This document shows, in pieces, positions 1 to 5,026 of a DNA stretch of 8,288 nt. A program made the position numbers and the translations under genes. Source of the stretch: JBBKWQ01 sp037969115 (GTDB lineage: Bacteria > Actinomycetota > Acidimicrobiia > Acidimicrobiales > Ilumatobacteraceae); assembly GCA_037969115.1 (NCBI GenBank), contig JBBKWQ010000105.1:1-8288 (forward strand), written 5' to 3'. Numbering within the stretch: the first letter of the stretch is position 1; every line of letters starts with the position of its first letter. The notes beneath the pieces are model-generated. The model worked only from the letters and a program-made list of their open reading frames with translations, ran no database searches and was not told the origin of the DNA.

Positions 1-15
1 GGGTTGGGACCGGGG

Positions 16-1317
16 CTATTCGGCGATGGTCGTGGTCGGCTGGAAAGCGGCCCACGCGAACCAGAACGTGTCGAGATGTGAGACCGGCACCAGCTCGGTG
101 CCCTCCAACTCGCCGGCGATCGCTCGGCCGAACAGGTTCCAGGTGGTGCCCGTCTGATCGTCGACGAAGCCGTCGTCGGTGGCGGCGAACGTCAACTCCT
201 GTCCGTCGACCGTCGCCTCGAACACGCCCGTTGCGCCGACATCGTTGCCGAGCTCGATGGCAGCCGTGTCCAGGGCGGACGCGGTGCCCGGCTGCCAGAA
301 CGCCACCAGCGGTCGGCCGTCGAGCACGAACTCGAACGCGGAGTCGTCGCGCAGGGTGTCCAACGTCATGGCCACCGCTGCGTCGCCGTCACTCACACCG
401 ATCACTCGCATCATCGCCAGCAGACGAGCATCTGCACGGCCGTCGAAGAGGAACGGCGTCGAGTTCACCTTGTCGTAACCAGGGTAAGGATTGGCGCCAT
501 AGCGACGATCCTGGCCCGTGTCACGTGACAGCACGAGACCGTCGGGATGTTCGTCGAGCCAGTCGGCCCACGAGACGATGGCGGACGGACGGCTGACGAG
601 CTGCCGATCGGTCTGTACGCCGTACAGGCCGCGCCCGATGAGGTGACTCCACAAGGTCTCGGTCTGCCGGTCGTACATCACCAGACTCGAGTTGTAGAGC
701 AGGCCGGAGACACCGAAATCGAGCACCTGACCGTCGACGTCGCGCTCCCAGACCGTGACCGAGTTGCAGAGCGGGCAGTAGTTCACGGCCACGGGCACCC
801 CGCCGACGGTGTCGTTCACGATCTCGTGCCAGATGAGCACGTCGAGCGGATAGGCCCGCGCGTCGCCGTCGATCTCGAGCGCGATCACCGGCGCGCACGG
901 CGCCAGATGGGTGATGTCGGCGGCCGCGTGGAACTGCGGATCGTCGATCGATGGGATTCCGTCGGGAGGTGGCCCGCCGGAACGGAGCCGGTTCAGCGGA
1001 ATCGCCGGTGGTGGAAGCTCATCGGATTCGTCGGGGAACGCATCGAGCGCTGACGGCGAGTCATCTCGCGGCGACGACTCCACCTGGTCGAGGCCTTCCA
1101 CCAGCGGCGGGTTGTCATCGGCATCCGCGGGCGCCGAACATTCGTGTTCGTCCGGCGGTGCTGCTTCACCGGCCGAATCCACCGCGCCGCCGGCGGCAGA
1201 CACGTCGTCGACGGCCGACGTGGCTCGTGCGGGCAGGCCGTCCGTCACCGTGTCGGTGCCGCATGCAGCCAACAGCAGCACCCCCGCCGCCGTCGCTGCC
1301 GTCCATCGTCGTCGCAT
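16..1317 (-). CDS. DUF3179 domain lipoprotein
   Basis: Predicted 433-residue exported lipoprotein of unknown biochemical role. The N-terminus MRRRW followed by a hydrophobic stretch (residues 6-18) ends in the lipobox L16-A17-A18-C19, so the mature protein should be tethered outside the membrane. Residues 20-118 are a low-complexity acidic, Ala/Asp/Pro-rich spacer. From about 119 to the end the sequence follows the DUF3179 pattern: IPSIDDPQF, EIDGDARAYPLDVLIWHEIVNDTVGG, the CPLCNS motif (C181, C184), FGVSGLLYNSSLVMYDRQTETLW, IVSWADW, LSRDTG, and the C-terminal FWFAWAAFQP. I chose the ATG at 1317 although the frame stays open for 126 more codons, because only this start places the signal peptide at the N-terminus; the extension overlaps the divergent gene at 1411. 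No strong Shine-Dalgarno precedes it. The CPLC pair suggests redox or metal chemistry, but no activity is established that I know of. Family call is confident; function is unknown. Confidence 0.9.
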   Translation of the reverse strand: MRRRWTAATAAGVLLLAACGTDTVTDGLPARATSAVDDVSAAGGAVDSAGEAAPPDEHECSAPADADDNPPLVEGLDQVESSPRDDSPSALDAFPDESDELPPPAIPLNRLRSGGPPPDGIPSIDDPQFHAAADITHLAPCAPVIALEIDGDARAYPLDVLIWHEIVNDTVGGVPVAVNYCPLCNSVTVWERDVDGQVLDFGVSGLLYNSSLVMYDRQTETLWSHLIGRGLYGVQTDRQLVSRPSAIVSWADWLDEHPDGLVLSRDTGQDRRYGANPYPGYDKVNSTPFLFDGRADARLLAMMRVIGVSDGDAAVAMTLDTLRDDSAFEFVLDGRPLVAFWQPGTASALDTAAIELGNDVGATGVFEATVDGQELTFAATDDGFVDDQTGTTWNLFGRAIAGELEGTELVPVSHLDTFWFAWAAFQPTTTIAE

Positions 1318-1344
1318 GCGTGTGGAACCCGACGAAATCCCGAA

Positions 1345-1374
1345 ACCGTCCTGGACCGACCTCCGTTTCGTCAA
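1345..1374 (-). promoter_or_regulatory. Possible promoter of the DUF3179 gene
   Basis: In the 93-bp divergent gap, reading the minus strand, TTGACG (1374-1369) matches the -35 consensus. It is followed after 18 bp by GACGGT (1350-1345), which keeps only the key A at position 2 and T at position 6 of a -10 box. A start near 1338 would give a leader of about 20 nt. The -35 is good and the -10 is poor, so this is tentative. No convincing promoter was found on the plus strand for the gene at 1411; CACACT (1399-1404) is a weak -10-like match six bases before its GTG. Confidence 0.3.
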
Positions 1375-1410
1375 TTTTTCGTATCGGGTGAAAGCCTCCA
1401 CACTGTGTCG

Positions 1411-1779
1411 GTGAGCATCACCCACCTCTTCGTGTACGGCACCCTCCGACCAGGCGACGTGCGATGGCCGAAACTCGAGCCGTTCGTGGCCGGCGAGGGT
1501 CACGTCGACCGGGTCGGCGGTCAGGTCTTCGACACCGGGCTCGGATACCCGGCCGCGATCTTCGGTCCGACCGGAACCGTTGCCGGGCGCACGTACCCCC
1601 TCCGGGTGGAGATGATGGACGAAGCACTCGCTGCGCTCGACGAGGAAGAGGACACCGTGCTCGGGCTCTACCACCGCGTGTCGGTCACGACGCACGGCGG
1701 TTTCGACGCGTGGGCGTACTCCTACGGTTCCGGCCTCGAGCTCACGCTGATCGCGTCGGGCGACTGGTTCAACCGCTGA
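1411..1779 (+). CDS. Gamma-glutamylcyclotransferase family protein (AIG2-like)
   Basis: A 122-residue cytosolic protein, the usual size for the bacterial GGCT/AIG2-like fold. The diagnostic substrate-binding loop is at the N-terminus, FVYGTLRPGD (Y9-G15). GxVFD (37-41) and YPAAI (46-50) follow in the expected order, then LDEEED (76-81) with the likely catalytic acid at E80, YHRVSV (87-92) and a closing AWAYSY strand. Family members release 5-oxoproline from gamma-glutamyl amines or peptides; the substrate here cannot be told. The frame remains open far upstream, but homology begins at VSITHLFVYGTL, so GTG 1411 is preferred; GTG 1405 is an in-frame alternative adding two residues. No Shine-Dalgarno is visible. 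The gene converges on the M14 peptidase with only 12 bp between stop codons. Confidence 0.85.
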   Translation: MSITHLFVYGTLRPGDVRWPKLEPFVAGEGHVDRVGGQVFDTGLGYPAAIFGPTGTVAGRTYPLRVEMMDEALAALDEEEDTVLGLYHRVSVTTHGGFDAWAYSYGSGLELTLIASGDWFNR

Positions 1780-1791
1780 CTCGCCGGCTGC

Positions 1792-2832
1792 TCACAGCTC
1801 TGTGGCGACGGTGAGCACGGCGTCCGCGTGACGGATCGCGTCGTCGGGTGGCAGCGTGTCACCGAGTTCCACCGTGAAACCGATGCCGTCGACCGCAGCG
1901 ATCGTCCGTGACCATTGCGAGGCCGTTCCCGTGTACGTGCCGCCCGTGACCTCGACGACCGGCAGCGCCGTGAGATCTGCGTAGCGCTGGCGCACCGCAC
2001 CGTCACGACCCGTCGACGGCGAGATGCGGAAGAGGTCCTGGTGGTACCAGAGCGTGAGGTCGGGATTGATCGACGCCAACGACACCATCGCCTGCACTTC
2101 GGGTTCGCTCGCAGGGCCAGCACCGCCGTATTGCCAGTTGCCGGGTTCCGCGAGCCAGTCCCACTTGTGCGGGAAGTTCCTGTTGAGGTCGACGCCGTTG
2201 GCATTGTGGCGGATGCGCATGGCCTGACCGTCCGGGTTGATCGACGGGACCATCCAGAGTTCGACGCCGTCTGGGATCGGGGCAGTTCGGAGGTGCTCGA
2301 TGATCGCAACACCCGCGTCCTCGTTGCCATGGATGGCACCGATGAGCAGGACACGGGTGCCACCAGCTGTTCCTCGCCGGATCACGGTGATGGCGCGACC
2401 CTGTACCGAGGTGCCGACCGTCGTCTCCTGGTCGAACGGAACGGAGTCGATCGGATACGGCGTGATGGGCGGCACGGGGGGAATCGGCGGTCGGACGTCG
2501 GGCGATTCGGTGGGAGCGACGGTGGTCGTGCTGGTCGTCGTGCTCGACGTGCTCGTCGTCGTGGTCGACATGCTCGTCGCGACGGCGGTCGTGCTCGTCG
2601 CGACGGCCGTCGTTGTCGTCGTGGCCAATCTGGTGGTCGGGGCAATGGTCGTCGAGGCAATGGTCGTCGGGGTGGTCGTCAGCACCGTGCCGGGAACCGT
2701 GACTTCACGTTCGGCACTCGTGTCGGGATCGATGGTCTGCGCAGTGTCGGTGCCGGCGCAGCCGAACGTGAGCACGCCGAACACGGCGAGGACGCCGGAT
2801 CCGAACCGGCGGCTATCTCGTCGCATGCGCAT
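1792..2832 (-). CDS. M14-family zinc carboxypeptidase, murein peptide amidase (MpaA)-like, exported
   Basis: A predicted 346-residue secreted metallopeptidase. The N-terminus has basic MRMRRDSRR, a hydrophobic core, then FGVLTFGC with a candidate lipid cysteine at C25; T and F at -3 and -2 deviate from the classical lipobox, so lipidation is likely but not certain. Residues about 52-104 are an almost pure Thr/Ser tether, then a Pro-rich segment. The catalytic domain has zinc ligands in AIHGNEDAG (H168, E171) and LWYHQD (H264), the substrate-binding R208 and N217-R218 in NANGVDLNRNFP, and the general base E322 in VELGD, so it should be active. The GVDLNRNFP region resembles MpaA-type amidases that cut the gamma-D-Glu-mesoDAP bond, making cell-wall peptides a plausible substrate; other M14 specificities remain possible. 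It overlaps the end of the M20 gene by 20 bp. Starts at ATG 2826 or TTG 2847 are alternatives; none has a clear ribosome-binding site, as expected for coupled translation. Confidence 0.85.
   Translation of the reverse strand: MRMRRDSRRFGSGVLAVFGVLTFGCAGTDTAQTIDPDTSAEREVTVPGTVLTTTPTTIASTTIAPTTRLATTTTTAVATSTTAVATSMSTTTTSTSSTTTSTTTVAPTESPDVRPPIPPVPPITPYPIDSVPFDQETTVGTSVQGRAITVIRRGTAGGTRVLLIGAIHGNEDAGVAIIEHLRTAPIPDGVELWMVPSINPDGQAMRIRHNANGVDLNRNFPHKWDWLAEPGNWQYGGAGPASEPEVQAMVSLASINPDLTLWYHQDLFRISPSTGRDGAVRQRYADLTALPVVEVTGGTYTGTASQWSRTIAAVDGIGFTVELGDTLPPDDAIRHADAVLTVATEL
2520..2685 (-). repeat. Low-complexity Thr-codon repeat tract inside the M14 gene
   Basis: The tether of the M14 protein is encoded by ACG/ACC/ACA-rich DNA with short tandem duplications. 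A 16-bp block TGCTCGTCGCGACGGC (plus-strand reading) occurs at 2571-2586 and again at 2592-2607, a 21-bp period that gives AVATSTT repeats. A second run, based on a GGCAATGGTCGTCG block of about 15 bp, lies near 2640-2670 and gives TTIA repeats. All periods are multiples of three, so length change would keep the frame. This is coding sequence, not an intergenic repeat. Confidence 0.75.
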
Positions 2833-4231
2833 CGAGGATGTGAGCAACCGCCATGCTCACTCGCCGGGCGGTGGGCACGTGGAGGTACTCATTGGGACCG
2901 TGAGCATTGGCATCTGGACCGAGGACGCCGGTGATCACGAACTGCGCGTCCGGGTACCGCTCGCCCAACATGCCCATGAACGGGATTGACCCGCCCTCGC
3001 CAAACGTTCGCGCCGGCTGTCCGAACGCCGCAGTCGATGCTCGATCGAGCGCATCGACCAGCCATGGTGCCGACGCCGGTGCGTTCCACCCCGGTCCGTG
3101 CTCGCCGCCGCTGAACGACACCCTCGCACCGTAGGGCGGGTCTGAGTCCAGAGCGGAACGCACCGCTTGCTCAGCGCATGCCGGGTCGCACGTGGGCGGA
3201 ATGCGGAACGACAACTTCAACGTGGTCGACGGTCGCAACACGTTGCCGGCTCGGGCCGTGGGTGGAAGGCCGTCGGCGCCGACGACGCTCAACGTCGGAT
3301 GCCAGGTCCGTCGGAGGAGCTGCTGCGCGGGATCGTTCGTGGTCGGGCCGGCACCGCCGACGAACGGGTAGTGGTCGGCGATCGCTCCGATCTCGTCGGC
3401 CGTCAGCCGAGCCTCTTCCACACGGTCTGCGGGAATCTCGACGTTGAGTTCGGGCAGCAAGACGGCACCTGTGACCGCATCCTCCACACGATCGAGCAGT
3501 GAACGCGCGATCCGAAACGTCGACGGCACCATGCCCGACGCATCGCCGGAGTGCAGCCCCTCGGTGACGATGTCGACCGTGAGCAGACCCGACACGAGCC
3601 CTCGCAACGACGTGGTGACCCACAGACGGTCGTAGTCGATGCAGCCCGAGTCGAGACACACGACGAGGGTGGGATTGCCGACCCGCTCACCGAGCGCCTC
3701 GATGTACGCAGGGAGATCGGGAGATCCCGATTCCTCGCTGGCCTCGATGAGGACCATCAGACGGGTGTGCGATCCGCCGGCGGCATGCACGGCCTCGATC
3801 GCCGCAAGACTCGCGAACGCGGCGTAGCCGTCGTCGGCACCGCCGCGGCCGTACAGACGGTCGCCTTCCAGCACCGGGGTCCAGGGGCCGAGTCCGTCGC
3901 GCCACCCCTCCATCTCGGGTTGCTTGTCGAGGTGGCCGTACAACACCACCGTGTCGTCTGGCGCACCTTCGCCGGTCGGTGGGATCTCGATCACGATCAT
4001 GGGCGTGCGTCCGTCGAGTCGGAGGACCTCCAGTGTGAGACCTGGGATCGGGCGAGCACGACACCAGTCGGCCACGAGCCGCACGGCTTCGTCCATGAAA
4101 CCGTTTGCTTCCCAGTCGGGATCGAACACCGGAGACACGTTCGGAATCGCGATGTAGTCGTGGAGCACGGGGACGATCTGGTCCCAGTTCTCGCTGCACG
4201 ACGCAGTGATGTGTTCGGCGGTCAGAGTCAC
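2813..4231 (-). CDS. M20-family metallopeptidase (dipeptidase/deacylase-like)
   Basis: A 472-residue, probably cytosolic, di-zinc hydrolase of the M20/ArgE/DapE class; no signal peptide is present. The metal site is complete in the expected order: H100 and D102 in VVLYGHLDKQPE, bridging D133 in GRGGADDGYA, catalytic E166 and ligand E167 in EASEESGS, D194 in VCLDSG, and H444 in NAHGPNEYL near the C-terminus. The lid/dimerisation domain lies at about 207-330 with H227 in LHSGDASG. HLDKQPEMEGW and the length of about 470 fit the dipeptidase-like branch (PepV/CNDP-type) better than short ArgE or DapE enzymes, but the substrate is not fixed by sequence. The only start in frame is the GTG at 4231; there is no Shine-Dalgarno, and a -10-like TACCGT ends six bases upstream, suggesting a leaderless message. 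It heads a two-gene unit with the overlapping M14 peptidase. Confidence 0.9.
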   Translation of the reverse strand: MTLTAEHITASCSENWDQIVPVLHDYIAIPNVSPVFDPDWEANGFMDEAVRLVADWCRARPIPGLTLEVLRLDGRTPMIVIEIPPTGEGAPDDTVVLYGHLDKQPEMEGWRDGLGPWTPVLEGDRLYGRGGADDGYAAFASLAAIEAVHAAGGSHTRLMVLIEASEESGSPDLPAYIEALGERVGNPTLVVCLDSGCIDYDRLWVTTSLRGLVSGLLTVDIVTEGLHSGDASGMVPSTFRIARSLLDRVEDAVTGAVLLPELNVEIPADRVEEARLTADEIGAIADHYPFVGGAGPTTNDPAQQLLRRTWHPTLSVVGADGLPPTARAGNVLRPSTTLKLSFRIPPTCDPACAEQAVRSALDSDPPYGARVSFSGGEHGPGWNAPASAPWLVDALDRASTAAFGQPARTFGEGGSIPFMGMLGERYPDAQFVITGVLGPDANAHGPNEYLHVPTARRVSMAVAHILDAHATR

Positions 4232-4237
4232 GGTGTC

Positions 4238-4243
4238 ACGGTA
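4238..4243 (-). promoter_or_regulatory. -10-like element of the M20-M14 unit (leaderless)
   Basis: On the minus strand TACCGT matches the TAnnnT core of a -10 box and ends six bases before the GTG start at 4231, so transcription would begin at or next to the start codon. This agrees with the lack of a Shine-Dalgarno sequence. No good -35 is seen at the matching distance. The element lies inside an 8-bp tandem repeat (4227-4242). Confidence 0.45.
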
Positions 4244-4271
4244 CCGATTCGGACCAACGCAACGGACTCCG

Positions 4272-4277
4272 TAGCCT
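4272..4277 (+). promoter_or_regulatory. -10-like element of the ICMT-like gene (leaderless)
   Basis: TAGCCT matches TAnnnT and ends seven bases before the GTG at 4285, predicting a transcript starting at the start codon. It mirrors the arrangement on the opposite strand of the same 53-bp divergent spacer. No strong -35 is present. Confidence 0.4.
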
Positions 4278-4284
4278 GCTCGAT

Positions 4285-4743
4285 GTGACTCCTCGACGAC
4301 GCGGCTGGTTGCTGGTCGGTATCCAGGGCGTGCTGCTCGTCCTGCTCATCGCGCTCCCCTCGGCCGGCGACTGGCCGACACCGCCGTGGCTGCTGGCTCT
4401 GTCGTTCGTCGGGTCGACGCTGGGATTGCTGCTGCTCGTGTGGGCGGCGATCGGGCTGGGTCCGTCGCTCACGGCCACTCCCGAACCGCGCTCCGGCGCT
4501 GTGTTGCAGACGGGCGGGTCGTACCGGTTCGTGCGTCACCCGATCTACAGCGCCGTCATGCTCGTCGTGGTCGCTCTCGCGGCACGCAGCGGCAACGTGG
4601 CGACGGCAGCGGTAGCGGTGGTCACGCTGGTCTTCTTCGCGCTGAAAGCCAGATGGGAAGAGCAGCGCCTGCGCGAACGGTACGCCGACTACGACGCGTA
4701 CGCAGCGGCGACGCCGCGGTTCGTGCCACGCATTCGCCGCTGA
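4285..4743 (+). CDS. Isoprenylcysteine carboxyl methyltransferase (ICMT)/PEMT-family membrane protein
   Basis: A 152-residue integral membrane protein. Hydrophobic segments are at about 8-26, 35-57 and 88-120, the last long enough for a helical hairpin. The family signature is clear in the second half: GGSYRFVRHPIYSAVML (77-93, with R84-H85-P86 of the cofactor-binding loop), then ARWEEQRLRERYADYDAY (122-139, with the conserved E125-E126 pair) and the terminal TPRFVPRI. Members methylate isoprenylcysteine, phospholipids or other small lipid substrates using S-adenosylmethionine; bacterial short forms are mostly uncharacterised, so the acceptor is unknown. GTG 4285 is the start that keeps the first membrane helix with a basic PRRR leader; it has no Shine-Dalgarno and appears leaderless. 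The gene stands alone, divergent from the M20 peptidase, and about 280 bp separate it from the downstream transporter. Confidence 0.85.
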   Translation: MTPRRRGWLLVGIQGVLLVLLIALPSAGDWPTPPWLLALSFVGSTLGLLLLVWAAIGLGPSLTATPEPRSGAVLQTGGSYRFVRHPIYSAVMLVVVALAARSGNVATAAVAVVTLVFFALKARWEEQRLRERYADYDAYAAATPRFVPRIRR

Positions 4744-4893
4744 CCCCGACCCCGACGTCGAACCCCCATCGGCCGGTCTCGTGCCGTGACGGACGTGGAC
4801 CGCGCCGATTCCGTGCCCACGCAGCGAGCGCGACCCGGCCGAGAGACCGACTCGAGAGACTGACCAGCGACCTGGCCGTTCGCGGAGCTGCGC
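4744..4893. other. Gene-free spacer, no clear terminator
   Basis: No reading frame here looks coding. I see no hairpin with a T-run after the stop at 4743. The only local pattern is a short imperfect direct repeat, CGAGAGACCGA (4840-4850) and CGAGAGACTGA (4853-4863), 13 bp apart. The promoter of the transporter operon begins at 4894. Confidence 0.6.
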
Positions 4894-4922
4894 TTGACCT
4901 GTAAGCGTTTTCATGCAATCGT
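4894..4922 (+). promoter_or_regulatory. Promoter of the sugar ABC transporter operon
   Basis: TTGACC (4894-4899) is a five-of-six match to the -35 consensus, separated by exactly 17 bp from AATCGT (4917-4922), a weaker -10 that keeps A at position 2, T at position 3 and T at position 6. The expected start is near 4929, giving a leader of about 98 nt before the ATG at 5027. A weak -10 with a good -35 fits a regulated promoter, and the spacer is occupied by a LacI-type operator. Confidence 0.65.
4900..4913. promoter_or_regulatory. LacI-family operator
   Basis: TGTAAGCGTTTTCA is a full match to the LacI/GalR/CcpA-class operator consensus TGNAANCGNTTNCA: a near-palindrome around the central CG that regulators of this family intercalate. 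It starts one base after the -35 and ends three bases before the -10, so a bound repressor would exclude RNA polymerase. The Sinorhizobium alpha-glucoside operon is likewise controlled by a LacI-family protein (AglR), supporting substrate-induced derepression here. The cognate regulator gene is not in the window. Confidence 0.7.
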
Positions 4923-4928
4923 GTTGGC

Positions 4929-4942
4929 GCGGAAGAATCCGC
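4929..4942 (+). other. Small hairpin at the predicted 5' end of the transporter mRNA
   Basis: GCGGA (4929-4933) pairs with TCCGC (4938-4942) across an AGAA loop, placing a 5-bp stem at the predicted 5' end of the transcript. Such a 5'-terminal stem could protect the message. It could be chance in GC-rich DNA. Confidence 0.35.
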
Positions 4943-4945
4943 CCG

Positions 4946-4970
4946 CGCGACAACCACGAATTTTGTCGCG
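4946..4970 (+). other. 8-bp inverted repeat in the transporter leader
   Basis: CGCGACAA (4946-4953) and TTGTCGCG (4963-4970) form a perfect 8-bp inverted repeat around a 9-nt AT-richer centre. In RNA it is a stable stem-loop 56 nt before the start codon; in DNA it is a plausible dimer-binding site. Its centre (about 4958) lies about 51-52 bp from the centre of the LacI-type operator, close to five helical turns. It is not followed by a T-run, so it is not a standard terminator. Confidence 0.5.
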
Positions 4971-5013
4971 TGTTGCAACGTGAACAACCACTGCACATCC
5001 TGTGCGCTTTCTC

Positions 5014-5021
5014 AAGGGGAG
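5014..5021 (+). promoter_or_regulatory. Ribosome binding site of the solute-binding protein
   Basis: AAGGGGAG lies five bases before the ATG at 5027. It decides the start against upstream in-frame codons from 4913, and contrasts with the leaderless-looking genes to the left. Confidence 0.8.
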
Positions 5022-5026
5022 AACCA

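Noticed and set aside
1318..1695. N-terminal 126-codon extension of the DUF3179 frame
   Set aside because: It has no family-like sequence, covers the divergent promoter region and the other-strand gene, and would bury the signal peptide internally.
1793..1804. Possible bidirectional terminator CACAG-CT-CTGTG between the convergent genes
   Set aside because: The stem is five base pairs with a two-base loop and no T-runs on either side; it overlaps the stop codon and is too weak to call.
2520..2685. CRISPR-like array suggested by regular repeats
   Set aside because: Units are short (15-21 bp), contiguous without unique spacers, and lie in frame within a coding Thr-rich tether.
1915..2934. 339-codon plus-strand frame opposite the M14 gene
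   Set aside because: It is an Arg/Gly-rich antisense shadow; the opposite strand has a complete M14 active site.
4971..4986. Possible second LacI-type half-site around GTTGCAAC/GTGAACA in the leader
   Set aside because: GTTGCAAC is an 8-bp palindrome, but the extended sequence does not fit TGNAANCGNTTNCA without a deletion; probably chance.
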